Made by a program: the position numbers and the translations under genes. From Azorinus chamasolen (lineage: Eukaryota; Mollusca; Bivalvia; Cardiida; Solecurtidae), in NCBI GenBank assembly GCA_963576725.1, contig OY755246.1, positions 73,029,467 to 73,093,466 on the forward strand: a stretch of DNA of 64,000 nucleotides, given 5' to 3'. Below are positions 35,429 to 47,700 of this stretch, piece by piece. How positions within the stretch are numbered: the stretch's first letter is position 1; every line of letters begins with the position of its first letter. The notes beneath the pieces are model-generated. The model was given only the letters and a program-made list of their open reading frames with translations, was not told the origin of the DNA and did no database searches.

Positions 35429-37077
35429 AACTAGAGGTTTGTTTTTTTAACAAAAACATATGTCTCCCCCTTCCATCCTCTTTCCAATACTTCAAAAGTT
35501 ATCGGGGTATAATTTTAAGTCATCAGGGGCAACAACTCCAAAGTTATCAGGGGAAGACAATTCGAAAACCCCAGGTGCACAACAACTCATGTTGGTCAAC
35601 ATTCCTGTGAAGTTTGATGGCGCTAGCCCTAGTGGTTTCAGAGATAAGCGTGACACAAAATTTGTCTAAATTTAAGTCAAAGTCAACTAGAACTGTAAGC
35701 CAAAGGCTAACGAATACCCCCCCCACCTGTCTGCTTGTCAGAACACCTATCATCAATCTGAACATATGTACATACAGAAACGTGAAGAGATTTAAAAACA
35801 ATACATGCCCCAACCCAATTTATGTAATAAAAATGAAGAATAATTCTTAGAAATAAGACCCTTTCATGAGGTTTTTGTCAAATCCAAAGTTCTAAAGCTA
35901 GGTACCTTTTCAGAAAAACATTAAGTTCAATGACCATAACTCTGACAAAAATTATTCAACCAGACCGATATTTGAACTTAAGCTGTACCTCATCTAGATT
36001 TATTTTTATGTCAAATATGAAGTTAATATCTGCAACCACTTCCAAAGAAAGACCGGAAAACTGAAAATTTGACAAAAAATTAAAGTTCAAGGGCCATAAC
36101 TCTGGCAAAAATTATTCAACCAGACTGAGATTGGAAATTAAGCTGTAAATCATGTAGAGTTAGCTTTATGCCAAATATAAAGTTAATATCTGCAACCACA
36201 TCCAAGAAAAGTCCGGAAAACTGAAAATTTGACAAAAAATTAAAGTTCAAGGGCCATAACTCTGGCAAAAATTATTCAACCAGACTGAGATTGGGAATTA
36301 AGCTGTAAATCATGTAGAGTTAGCTTTATGCCAAATATAAAGTTAATATCTGCAACCACTTCCAAGAAAAGCCCGGAAAATCCCAAATTTGAAGAAAAAA
36401 ATTAAAATACAAGGGCAATAACTCTGGAAATAATTATTCAACCGGACTGAGATTGTAACATAAGCTGTAACTTATACAGATGTAGCTTTGTACTAAATAT
36501 AGAGTTGATATCTGGAGTAACTTCCATAAAAAGTCCAGAAAACCGGAAAACATTGGTACGGGACTAAAAAGGGGAGATAACTCCTGAAGTAGTGGTCCGA
36601 TCATAACGGAAATATGCGGTGCACAGGTTTATATGGTCATATGGCTATATATGAACTTTCAACAAAATTGAAGCAAAACTGTAGAAGAAGAAGGCCGGAC
36701 AAAATTGTGTCCACGGACGGACAGACGGACAGACGGACGGACGTACTAACAAATGGGTAGTTGTGTGACTTTTTCCTTTGATCTTTTCTTGTGTGACTAG
36801 TCCCACAAGAAAAACTATTTTTGGCTCTAACTTTGGAAAAGAATGATCTGGAAGCTAACCCTAACCCTAACCCTATGTCCCACAACTGGCCAGGTTAATG
36901 TCACAAGAAATGGCCAGGTTAATGTCACAAGAGATGGCCAGATTAATGATTTTACTTGTGGGACTAGTTAGAAAAAGTCACACAACTACCCTTTGGTGAG
37001 TGCGGACAGACGGACAGACGGACAGACGGACAACCTGATTCCAGTATACCCCCCCCAAACTTCGTTGTGGGGGGTAT
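35429..37077 (+). mobile_element. Family Q element with nested P3
   Basis: 5' AACTAGAG with hairpin TTTGTTTTTTTAACAAAAA, subterminal ATGTCTCCCCC; a first module 35480-35690 (GGGGCAACAACTCC...); four ~158-bp cores 35920-36560 with GGGCCATAACTCTGGCAAA; P3; GACAGACGG tract; 3' hairpin GTATACCCCCCCC...GGGGGGTAT, then AA. The 5' and 3' subterminal motifs differ (B-like 5', C-like 3'), so it may be a hybrid. Confidence 0.7.
36755..36991. mobile_element. P3 element, inverted relative to P1/P2
   Basis: 237 bp with the same 21-bp TIRs; carries CCCTAA x3. GGAC microsatellites flank it on both sides. Confidence 0.85.
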
Positions 37078-37204
37078 AATGACTGCAAAGTTATAAGGAG
37101 GAGACAATTCAAAAACACATGCTGGTCAACATTCCTGTGAAGTTTGGTGATTCTATCCCTACTGGTTTCAAAGATATGCATGGCACAAAGTTTCTCTAAT
37201 TTTA

Positions 37205-39566
37205 AGTATTTTCAAAGTTTTCACTATATGTTTCTATAGAAAACTAGCCTGCCCTGGGGCGTGGCTAATTTTGACCCAAACGGCACAATTTATAAAAAAT
37301 TTGTAGAGGACCTGAACATGATGCTATGTGCCAAATATGAAAGCTGAGAACCTTCCAGTTTCAGACAAAAAGATTTTCAAAGTTTACACTATATGTTTCT
37401 ATTGAAAACTGGCTACCCCTGGGGCGGGGCCAATTTTGACCCCAGGGGCATAATTTATATAAATTTTGTAGAGGACCTGAACATGATGATATGTGCAAAA
37501 TATGAAAGCTGAGAACCTTCCAGTTTAAGAGAAGAAGATATTCAAAGATTTCACTATTTGTTTCTATTGAAAACTGCCCATCCCTGGGGCGGGACCAATT
37601 TTGACCCCGGAACCATAATTTATATAAAAATTTTAGAGGACCTGAACATGATGCTATGCGCCAAATATGAAAGCTAAGAATCTTCAAGTTTCAGAGGAGA
37701 AGGTTTTCAAAGTTTACACTATTCGTTTCTATTGAAAACTGCTCACCCCTGGGGAAGGGCCAATTTTGACCCCAGGGGCATAATTTTTAAGAGGACTTAA
37801 ACATGATGTTCTGTGCCAAATATGAAAGCTGAGAGCCTTCCAGTTTCAGAGGAGAAGGTTTTCAAAGATTTCACTATATGTTTCTATTGAAAACTGCCCA
37901 CCCCTAGGGTGGGGCCAATTTTGATCCCGTGCTATAATTTATATAACTTTGTAGAGGACCTGAACATGATGCTATGTGCCAAATATGAAGCTGAGAACCT
38001 TCCAGTTTCAGTGAAGAAGATTTTCAAAGATTTCACTATTTGTTTATATTGAAAACTGGCCACCCCTGGGGCGTGGCCAATTTTGACCCGAGGGCCATAA
38101 TTTATATAGCTTTTGTAGAGGACCTGAACATGATGCTATGTGCCAAATATGAAAGCTGAGAGCCTTCCAGTTTCAGTGAAGAAGATTTTCAAAGATTTCA
38201 CTGTTTGTTTCTATTGAAAACTGCCCACCCCTGGGCGGGGCCAATTTTGACCCTAGGGGCATAAGAGGACCTGAACATGATGCTATGGGCCAAATATGAA
38301 AGCTGAGAGCCTTCCAGTTTCAGTGAAGAAGATTTTCAAAGATTTCACTATTTGTTTCTATTGAAAACTGCCTACCCCTGGGGCGAGGCCAATTTTGACC
38401 CCAGGGCCATAATTTACATAACTTGTGTAGTGGACCTGAAAATGATGCTATGTGGCAAATATGAAAGCTGAAAGCCTCCCAGTTTCAAAGAAGATGATTT
38501 TCAAAGATTTCACCGTTTGTTTCTATTGAAAATGGCCCACCCCTGGGGCGGGGCTAATTTTGACCCGAGGGCCATAATTTATATAACTTTTGTAGAGGAC
38601 CTGAACATGATGCTATGTGCCAAATATGAAAGCTGAGAACCTTATTGTTTCTGAGGAGAAGATTTTCAAAGTTTTACTATAACCCGGTAGATTCAGAGGA
38701 AAAGATTTTCAGTTTTCACTATTTGATTCTATTGAAAACCAGCCACAACTGGGGACGGGGCCAATTTTGACCCCAGGGGCATAATTTATACAATTTTTGT
38801 AGAGGACCTGAACATGATGCTATGTGCCAAATATGAAAGCTGAGAACCTTCTTGTTTCTGAGGAGAAGATTTTCATAGTTTTACTATAACCCGGTAGATT
38901 CAGAGGAGAAGATTTTCAGTTTTCACTATATGATTCTATTGAAAACCAGCCACAACTGGGGACAGGGCCAATTTTGACCCCAGGGGCATAATTTATATAA
39001 TTTTTGTAGAGGACCTGAACATGATGCTATGTGCCAAATATGAAAGCTGAGAAACTTCTTGTTTCTGAGGAGAAGATTTTCATAGTTTTACTATAACCCG
39101 GTAGATTCAGAGGAGAAGATTTTCAGTTTTCACTATATGATTCTATTGAAAACCAGCCACAACTGGGGACAGGGCCAATTTTGACCCCAGGGGCATAATT
39201 TATATAATTTTTGTAGAGGACCTGAACATGATGCTACGTGCCAAATATGAAAGCTGAGAACCTTCCAGTTATAGAGGAGAAGATTTTCAAAGTTTTACTA
39301 CATGTATATGTTTCTACAGAAAACAAGGCACCCTTGGGGCGGGGCCAATTTTAACCCCAGGGGCTTAATTTATATAACTTTTGTAGAGGACCTAAAGATG
39401 ATGTTATGAACCAAAGATGAAAGCTGAGAACCCTGTAGATGCAGAGAAAAAGATTTTTAAAGGTTCAAATTGTTGACGACTGATGACACATGACCCACAC
39501 CGACGGACGACGGACATCAGGGGATCACAAAAGCTCACCCTTAGCACAAAAGTGTTCTGGTGAGCT
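37205..39566 (+). mobile_element. A2 element, 5' truncated, ~14 cores
   Basis: Tandem ~158-bp A2 cores (CCCCTGGGGCGGGGCCAATT ... GAGGACCTGAACATGATGCT), some shortened; a variant with TATAACCCGGTAGATTCAG repeats at 38680-39300; CCGACGGACGACGG tract; 3' hairpin AGCTCACC...GGTGAGCT ending 39566, then AAAAAT. The left side fuses to Q-type sequence with no AACAAGAG. Confidence 0.8.
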
Positions 39567-39569
39567 AAA

Positions 39570-39790
39570 AATATAAAGGGCCATAACTCCATAATTTTGA
39601 AATCAAGAGTTATGGCTCTTATGTAGGGGCCTTCCCCTCAATGAGATCTACTTACCTATTTAGTTTCATATTTTTCGAGTAATGAGCTATATTAAAGGTT
39701 TTGCACACCGACGACAACGACGACAACACCTATGACCAAGTGATCACAATAGCTCTACTTTTCTTCGAAACAGACAAGCTAAAAATTGAC
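39570..39790 (+). repeat. Family O, second copy
   Basis: Follows the A2 3' end directly, as O does after the A1 element at 30507. Contains GGGCCATAACTCC...GAGTTATGGC, CGACGACAACGACGACAAC and ends CAAGCTAAAAATTGACC. Confidence 0.65.
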
Positions 39791-39843
39791 CCTGTCCTGT
39801 GGGTTATACTTTGAAATAGACTTCTTCACATCTGAAACTAGTT

Positions 39844-40090
39844 TAACCCTTTCCCTGTTCTGTGTTCATTCCAAATTTAAATACCTACTGAATATTCATA
39901 GATAAAATGATTATAACAAAATATGGAAGATGGAAAATTGTAGCCATTTTAGAAAGTAAAGACACAGATCTTTGAAATTCTATTAGCAAACAGAGTAGAC
40001 CCTGATCAGACGGCTCCTCTTGGAGCCGTCTGATCTGGGTCTACTCTGTTGCAAATGTGTGAAAACACGTTTATATGAGGGAAAGGGTTA
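39844..40090. mobile_element. N3 MITE, complete, TTAA-flanked
   Basis: TTAA-CCCTTTCCCTG ... AGGGAAAGGG-TTAA, 247 bp. Internal hairpin with 27-bp arms (39991-40017 and 40022-40048, one mismatch, loop TCTT). TTAA duplication and CCC termini are features of piggyBac-type elements; no transposase here. Confidence 0.85.
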
Positions 40091-40236
40091 AAAGTTTCCC
40101 CTTAGTCAGAGGTCAGCCAGTTACACACTCCAGCTGCGAGCTGGGCAGTAGGTGTTATGTCATTAATGACCCCTAGTCTCAGTGCAGTAGAAACTGTGTT
40201 TAGGCAAATCAGTATGTAGCATCCTTTAATGGTTCA

Positions 40237-41375
40237 AACTAGAGGTTTTTGTCAAAAAAACGGATGTCTCCCCTCTAATAAAAACAATATGTAAAGGGAA
40301 ATCACTAAAAATGTTATGGTCTTGATGAATGATACTTCCCCTCATTATGCGCTTTCCACACTACATTTTTCAAGAAGAAAATGATAACAGCTAATAACTC
40401 CAAAAATACTGATACCAGATTTATGGCCCTTGTGCATGACACTTACTTTCATCATGCTCTTCCCAAAAATAAAATGTCATTCCAATAGAATCAGTTGAAC
40501 AGGAGTTATTGATCGGCCAAAAAATGTAACAAAGGGCAATAACTCCAAAAGTATTGAATCCAGAATTATGGCCCTTGTTCATGACACTTTCTCTCATCAT
40601 GCTCTTTCCATGTATGAAGTTTCAATACAATGGCAAGAGCCATGTAGGAGTTATCGTCCGGACAAGAAAGAATTAAACAAATGTACAAGGGGCAACTCTA
40701 AATTTATTGAAGCTCGAGTTAAGGATCTTATGCATGACACTTTCTCTTATCATGATCGTTCCATGTATGAAGTTTCACTCCAATGGCATGTGTCACATAG
40801 GAGTAATCATCCGGACAAAAAATTGTGATTTTTTTTTACAAAGGGCAATAACTCCAATATTAGTGAAGCCGGAGTTATGGACCTTGTGCATGACACTTCC
40901 TCTTGTCATGATCTTTCCATATATGAAGTTTCAATCCATTGGCATGAGCCATATAGGAGTTATCGTCCGGACAAAAAAGTGTGATTTTTTACAAAGGGCA
41001 ATAACTCCAATATTAGTGAAGCCAGAGTTATGGACCTTGTGCATGACACTTCCTGTTATTATGCTCTTTCCATATATGAAGTTTCAATCAACTGGCATCA
41101 GGCATATTGAAGTTATTGTCCGGACAAAAAAAATTGATTTTTTTTTTACAAAGGGCAATAACTCCAATATTAGTGAAGCCAGAGTTATGAACCTTGAGCA
41201 TGACACTTCCTCTCGTCATGATCTTTCCATATATGAAGTTTCAATCCTATGGCATGAGCCATATAGGAGTTATCGTCCGGACAAAAAAGTGTGATTTTTT
41301 TTTACAAGGGGCAATAACTCCTATATTAGTGAAGCCAGAGTTATGGACCTTGTGCATGACACTTCCTCTCATTCC
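40237..41375 (+). mobile_element. Family B element, 3' truncated
   Basis: 5' AACTAGAG, hairpin, subterminal ATGTCTCCCC, then about seven B cores; stops in the middle of a core at about 41375 (CTCATTCCGCCC) with no microsatellite or 3' hairpin. Confidence 0.85.
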
Positions 41376-41414
41376 GCCCCAGGTTACATGAATTCATTGT
41401 AATCATAAATCTGT

Positions 41415-41760
41415 TATAACCAGGTGAGTGATTAAGGGCCATCATGGCCCTCTTGTCTTAAAAATATATCTGAAACAAGTTTGAAAGTGGGTCATGTGGG
41501 TCAAAAACTAGGTCACCAGGTCAAATAGTATAAAAACTATGTGAACACTCTAGAGATCACATTTTTAGCCAAATCTTCATGAAACTTAGAATGATTGTTT
41601 TGATAAAATCTCGGATGAGTTTGTGGGTCATTTGGCGTCAAAAACTAGGTCACTAGGTCAAACGATAGAAAAACCTTGTGAACATACTATTGGTCACATT
41701 TTTTGTCCAATCTTCATGAAACTTAGATAAAATCTCAGACGAGATTTTTGTCCGTCAAAA
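41415..41760 (-). mobile_element. Inverted family A pieces (5' end and A3 cores)
   Basis: 41415-41457 is a family A 5' terminus in reverse (complement of ACAAGAGGGCCATGATGG). 41462-41760 holds two A3 cores, also reversed, but on the wrong side of that terminus, so the locus is rearranged. The only reversed A material found inside the gene. Confidence 0.75.
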
Positions 41761-42100
41761 CATGTTTGTAGAGGACAAAATCTCATAACTTTCAAAAATA
41801 TTAAATTTTGTCAAATGAGATGTCTTCTCATTGGTTGAATTGGTTGGCCTATCGCTGAGCATCTATAGTCATCAACTTGGCTCTTTGAATGACGATTATT
41901 CGATACTACTCAAATGTTGTTACAACAATATTATGAAGCTACAATTGTTTTGCATTAAGCCTTTGATTGGGAAAGTGATTAATAGTAAATTTAAGAAGAA
42001 TATTTCTATATTTCTTTGGGAAACCGTATCTTCCTGGTATTCATTAAGAATTTGGACAGATAGCTACTCTTCTTATGTACAGCTCTGAACCAAAGCCTAC
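41761..42100. other. Intron 3 sequence next to exon 3 donor
   Basis: No element or exon recognised; a plus-strand open frame of 85 codons shows no motif. Confidence 0.45.
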
Positions 42101-42216
42101 CTTGATCTTGGAGCCATGCTGAATAGGGCAGCTACCATCAGGGTTAGGAGGGATCTTCAGCTCCCATTTACCATACTCGCCCTTTGTAAAATTGTACTGC
42201 AGTTGGTTCCAATTAT
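42101..42216 (-). CDS. GBE1: GBE1 exon 3 (residues 88-125)
   Basis: Acceptor TTTGTAG/AT at 42217 and donor AAG/GTAGGC at 42101. It completes an Asn codon (a/at), giving GDFNNWN across the junction, which aligns without gap to the family GDFNGWN. It continues through KGEYGKWELKIPP to QHGSKIK, matching the CBM48 strands YGKWEL.IPP and HGSKLK. The donor is phase 0. The GDFN-W motif formed only by joining exons 2 and 3 is direct support for both splice sites. Intron 3 (about 17.5 kb) is the largest in the window and contains the nested E/F element complex. Confidence 0.95.
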
Positions 42217-42685
42217 CTACAAAGAAAGCCTATTTTAAGCGATAATCCTTTGAACACTTAGTAACTTGTGTGCTTCAAGTTTTAATGTAAACTTTTCATA
42301 CATTTCTTTTCCAAACTCAGGCTGACAAACAGTTTTAATTCCAATTTAGCATCTCATGCAGATCCAAACTCTTTGTTAAGCAATTTCAACTACAGTGAAC
42401 TGAGCATTTTTGACAGGCTACTGAATACTGATATATTTTGACATCATCCCACAAACAAGCCCTGACCTCAGTATTTAACTGTGTTGTTGACCAAAGGGAC
42501 AAAAAGGGTTTTCGAAAAACAAAGTGCCATAACTCTGATGTTCCATGGTAAATGTGAGTGATACTTACAGGGCTAAATTTCCTTACGGTACTACACATTT
42601 TAAGTTTCAAGTTTCATAGTAGAACTTCAAACAGTTTCTGAGATATGGCTCCGTCAAGACAAAACTGTTTACATGACACACTTAC
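42217..42685 (-). other. GBE1 intron 2 (469 bp)
   Basis: The only short intron visible and the only one with no repeat element; GTAAGT donor, TTTGTAG acceptor. Confidence 0.9.
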
Positions 42686-42855
42686 TAAAATCTCCCCGAA
42701 GTGAGATTCCTGAGGCCCCTGGGGCCCATTCCTTCATGCAGATACCATTGTCTGGAGTCCTATGGATGCCAAAATGTTCATAGGCTCGAGTGAACTTCTC
42801 CAAGCCTCCCTCATTGGCCTCAATCTTCCCAAGTAATTCTTTGAAACACCCATAC
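42686..42855 (-). CDS. GBE1: GBE1 exon 2 (residues 31-86)
   Basis: Acceptor TTGCAG/G at 42856 and donor A/GTAAGT at 42686-42681. The exon completes the split Arg (ag/g) and encodes YGCFKELLGKIEANEGG, then FTRAYEHFGIHR, then KEWAPGASG and RGDF. These are strongly conserved GBE1 landmarks: ENEGG, the FGVHR-type segment, KEWAPGA and the GDFN loop that begins the CBM48 domain. It ends with one base (a) of a split Asn codon, phase 1. The following intron is only 469 bp, the sole short intron seen. A foldback repeat (43048-43145) sits about 190 bp upstream in intron 1. Confidence 0.95.
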
Positions 42856-43047
42856 CTGCAATAAACACAGAAAGTCAAAATACAACTCTAAGAGGAATCT
42901 TTTTAACCCTTTTCCTTCTAAGGTTTTAGAAACTATTGACCGAATGTCAAACAGTTGAGTTACTCAGCATCTCATCGGGATCCAAGCTATTTGCCAATTG
43001 AATTTCAGGTCACTATCAGCAGGACAGCAGTCAAGGATAGCTCCTCA

Positions 43048-43145
43048 ATTTCTCCACCAAACACTATGATGTGACCACATTTTAGAATCACATCTCGAGA
43101 TGATTCTAAAGAGTGGTCACAGTAAAAGGTTTGGTGGAAAAATTA
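43048..43145. repeat. Foldback repeat in intron 1
   Basis: Imperfect palindrome centred on CATCTCGAGATG: nested complementary blocks CCACCAAAC/GTTTGGTGG, GTGACCAC/GTGGTCAC and TTTAGAATCA/TGATTCTAAA. Small MITE or foldback. Confidence 0.8.
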
Positions 43146-43205
43146 CATTTTAGAAATTGAAGTCACATTCGAAATTGAACTCTGGCATCAATAACAGCTT
43201 CACTC

Positions 43206-44376
43206 AACAAGAGGGCCAGAATGGCCCTGAAGCGCTCACCAGACAATCAGAGGAGAAGATTTTCAAAGTTTTCACTATATGTTTCTGTTGAAATTGGCCA
43301 CCCCTGGGGCGGGGCCAATTTTGACCCCAGGGGCATAATTTATATAACTTTTGTAGATGACCTGAACATGATGCTCTGTGCCAAATATGAAAGCTGAGAG
43401 CCTTCCAGTTTCAGAGGAGAAGATTTTCAAAGATTTCACTATTTGTTTCTATTGAAAACTGCCCACCCCTGGGGCAGGGCCAATTTTGACCCCAGGGCCA
43501 TAATTTATGCAACTTTTGTAGAGGACCTGAACATGATGCTCTGTGCAAAATATGAAAGCTGAGAGCCTTCCAGTTTCAGAGGAGAAGATTTACAAAGATT
43601 TCACTATTTGTTTCTATTGAAAACTGCCCAACCCCTGGGGCGGGGCCAATTTTGACCCCAGGGCCATTATTTATATAACTTTTGTAGAGGACCTGAACTT
43701 GATGCTCTGTGCCAAATATGAAAGCTGAGAGCCTTCCAGTTTCAGAGGAGAAGATTTTCAAAGATTTCACTATTTGTTTCTATTGAAAACTGCCCAACCC
43801 CTGGGGCAGGGCCAATTTTGACCCCAGGGCCATAATTTATATAACTTTTGTAGAGGACCTGAACATGATGCTTTGTGCCAAATATGAAAGCTGAGAGCCT
43901 TCCAGTTTCAGAGGAGAAGATTTTCAAAGATTTCTCTATTTGTTTTTATTGAAAACTGCCCAACCCCTGGGGCGGGGCCAATTTTGACCCCAGGGGCATA
44001 ATTTATATAACTTTTGTAGAGGACTTGAACATGATGCTTTGTGCCAAATATATATGAAAGCTGAGAGCCTTCCAGTTTCAGAGGAGAAGATTTTCAAAGT
44101 TTTACAATATGTTTCTATTGAAAACAAGGCATCCCTGGGGCGGGGCCAATTTTGACCCCAGGGCCATAATTTATATAACTTTTGTAGAGGACCTAAAGAT
44201 GATACTATGTGCCAAAGGTGAAATCTGAGAACCATGTAGATTCAGAGAAGATTTTTAAAGTTCAAATTGTTGACGACTGACGACGCACGACGCAAGACTG
44301 ACGACGCACGCCGACGGACGACGGACATCAGGCAATCACAAAAGCTCACCCTGAGCACTTTGTGCTCTGGTGAGCT
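43206..44376 (+). mobile_element. Family A2 element, complete
   Basis: 5' AACAAGAG, hairpin GGGCCAGAATGGCCCT, subterminal CGCTCACC; six A2 cores; long GACGACTGACGACGCACGAC tract; 3' hairpin AGCTCACCCTGAGCAC-TTT-GTGCTC...GGTGAGCT, then AATAAAA. Confidence 0.88.
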
Positions 44377-44408
44377 AATAAAAGCTTATAATATTCTAAG
44401 AGTGCAGT

Positions 44409-45585
44409 AACAAGAGGGCCATGATGGCCCTGATATCGCTCACCAGACAAACAGAGGAGAAGATTTACAAAGTTTTCACTATGTTTCTATAGAAATCTTG
44501 CCATCCCTGAGGCTGGGCTTCATTTGAACCCAGGGGCATAATTCATATATGTTTTGTAGAGGACTTCAAGATGATGCTATGTGCTAAATATGAAATCAGA
44601 GAAACTTCAGTTTCATCAGAAGATTACTATTTAGGTTTCACAATATGTTTCTATATAAAACTAGAGGGCCATTGACAGTGTTAATTTTTCAGCAGACATT
44701 TCTTACAGATCACAGGAACTCAGTGTTATAACCCTATCAGTGCTAAGCATGACTTGACTGAAATTAGCACAGTTTGGATTCTGATCTGATACATATGTAA
44801 CTTCATAATTATGTGGTTTGTACAAAAGGGTTAATTGAAAGATTGGTATGTATTAAAAACAGTGTGAACAAACAGACAATAATTCTGAAGCAGACATCAA
44901 CTAGAGTATAGAACAGGTGAACTTCAGCTTGACCTCTCCAGTACACTAGCTGGCTAGCTAATCTTTATACTGCAGAAGTCTATTTTAAAGTATAACCCAC
45001 AGGGCAGGGCCAATTTTAACCTCAGAACTATGATATTAACAAAATTCATAAAGGTTTAGTAAGTAAATCTATACACCAAATATCTAAGCTCTGGGACATG
45101 CAGTTTTTGGCATGAAGATTTTTAAAGTTTTCCCTATGCCTAACTAATGAACCAAGCACTCTGTAACAGAAAACTGGAACAACAGTCTGCTTAAAAAAAA
45201 ACTAGCCACCCCTGGGGCGGGGCCAATTTTGACCCCAGGGGCATAATTTATATAACTATATATGCTGAGAACCCTGTAGATTCAGAGGAGAAGATTTTCA
45301 AAGTTTTCACTATATGTTTCTATTGAAAACTTGACACCCCTGGGGAGGGGCCAATTTTGACCCCAGGGGCATAATTTATATAACTTTTGTAGAGGACCTG
45401 AATATGATGCTATATGCCAAAGATGAAAGCTGAGAACCCTGTAGATTCAGAGGAGAAGATTTTTAAAAGTTCAAAATGTTGATGACAGACGACGAACGAA
45501 GAACAACAAACGACGGACGACGCACGCCAAGGGACATCAGCCGATCACAATAGCTCACCCTGAGCACTTTGTGCTCTGGTGAGTT
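44409..45585 (+). mobile_element. Family A2 element with divergent middle
   Basis: 5' AACAAGAG and hairpin GGGCCATGATGGCCCT; one A2-like core, then about 450 bp of unrelated sequence (44690-45190), then two A2 cores, GACGACGAACGAAGAAC tract and 3' hairpin AGCTCACC...GGTGAGTT, then AAAAATG. The middle may be another insertion, but no termini were found. Confidence 0.75.
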
Positions 45586-45600
45586 AAAAATGCCAAGAGT

Positions 45601-46650
45601 AACAAGAGGGCCATGAGGCCCTGAAGCGCTCACCTGAGATAACCCCAGGGGCGGGGTCATTTTTGACCACAAGAAATCATTTGAACAACCTTGGTAGAGA
45701 ACCACAAGGCAAAGCAGTATGCCATTATTTAAAGGTCTAAGCCTTATGGTTTCAGAGAAGAAGAATATTTTATATTTTTCCCATGAAAAACTGATAAGCC
45801 CTGAGACAGGGTGAAGTTTCGCCCAGTGGTCAGGGTCATCAGTTGAATATTCTTGACAGAGGACCACAAGCCACAGCTACATATTTGTAGAGGACCATTA
45901 GATCATGTTACATACCAAACATAAAAGGTCTAGGCCATACAGTTTCAGTAGATTTTTAAAGATTTTCCTATGAAAAACTGATTAGCCCTTGGGCAGGGCC
46001 ATTTTTGATCTGGGGATCATGATTTGAACAATCTTTTTAGAGGACCATATGATCATGCTACATACCAAACATTACAGGTCTAGGCCTTACAGAACTGTTT
46101 CAGAGAAGAAGATTTTTAAAGATTTTCATATGAAAAACTGATAAGCCCTTAGGCGGGACCATTTTTGGCCCGGGGGTCATAATTTGAACAACCTTTGTGG
46201 AGGACCATAAGATAATGCTACATACCAAAATATCAAAGGCCAAGGCCTTACAGTTTTAGAGAAGAAGATTTTTAAAGATTTTCTAATGAAAAACTGATAA
46301 GCCCCGGGGCGGGGCCATTTTTGACCTGGGGTCATAATTTGAACAATCTTTGTAGTGAACCATAAGATCATGCTACATACTAAATATCAAAGGTCTAGGC
46401 CTTACAGTTTCAGAGAAGAAGATTTTTAAAGATATTCCTATGAAAAACTGATAAGCCCTTGGGCGGGGCCATTTTTTGCCCGGGGGTCATAATTTGAACA
46501 ATCTTTGTAGAAGACCATAAGATCATGCTACATACTAAATATCAAAGGTCTAGGCCTTACAGTTTCAGAGAAGAAGATTTTTAAAGATTTTCCTATGAAA
46601 AACTGATAAGCCCTTGGGCGGGGCCATTTTTGGTCCGGGGATCATAATGT
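45601..46650 (+). mobile_element. Family A1 element, 3' truncated
   Basis: 5' AACAAGAG, GGGCCATGAGGCCCT, and the same first module as at 8318. Seven A1 cores, then an abrupt switch to family R at about 46650. Starts 15 bp after the previous A2 element. Confidence 0.85.
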
Positions 46651-46654
46651 GAAC

Positions 46655-47700
46655 AACAAAGATATTAATGAAACTTCACACAAATGTTTAATGCATCAAG
46701 ATCTGAAGCTGAGTTGATTCTGAGGTTCATTGGATTTTTCATTTCAGAGTTATGGCCCTTGTCCTTAAAAAATATGCAAACAGCTTGTCCGCTGTTTTCT
46801 GGAAAAACTATTTGAGATATTAATGAAACTTCACACAAATGTTTAATGCATCAAGATCTGAAACTGAATTGATTCTGAGGATCATTTGATTTTTCTTTTC
46901 AGAGTTATGGCCCTTGTCCTTCAAAAATAATGCAAATACATGCAAATAGTTTGTCTGCTGTTTTCTGGGAAAACTGTTTGAGAGATATTAATGAAACTTC
47001 ACAAAAATGTTTAATGCATCAAGATCTGAAACTGAATTGATTCTGAGGATCATTTGATTTTTCTTTTCAGAGTTATGGCCCTTGTCCTTCAAAAATAATG
47101 CAAATACATGCAAATAGTTTGTCCGCTGTTTTCTGGGAAAACTATTTGAGAGATATTAATAAAACTTCACAAAAATGTTTAATGCATCAAGATCTGAAGC
47201 TGAGTTGATTCTGAGGTTCGTTTGATTTTTCATTTCAGAGTTATGGCCCTTGTCCTAAAAAATATGCAAATAGTTTGTCCGCTATTTTCTGGGAAAACTA
47301 TTTGAGAGATATTAATGAAACTTCACAAAAATGTTTAATGCATCAAGATCTGAAGCTGAGTAGATTTTGAGGTTTATTTGATTTGTCGTTTCGGAGTTAT
47401 GGCCCTTTTACTTAAAAAATAATGCAAATATATGCGTATAGTTTGTCCGCTGATATCTAAACCGTTTGACAGATATTAATGAAACTTCATACACATGTTT
47501 AATGCATCAACACCTGAAGCTAAGTCGATTCTGAGGATCATTTGATTTGTTGTTTCGGAGTTATGGCCCTTGCACTTAAAAAAATAATGCAAATCTATGC
47601 AAATATGAGGATGGTCATAACTTTTCATTTGAAATGATATTTACTTCAATTTTTTTAAAAAATAGTATCACCTTAATATGAAAATCAAGATCTGAAGCAC
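46655..47700. repeat. Family R tandem array, ~165-bp unit, 6 copies
   Basis: Units: GATATTAATGAAACTTCACA ... AATGCATCAAGATCTGAA ... CAGAGTTATGGCCCTTGTCC ... TTTGTCCGCTGTTTTCTGG. Carries the GAGTTATGGCCCTTG motif shared with B, L and O. No termini. Confidence 0.85.
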
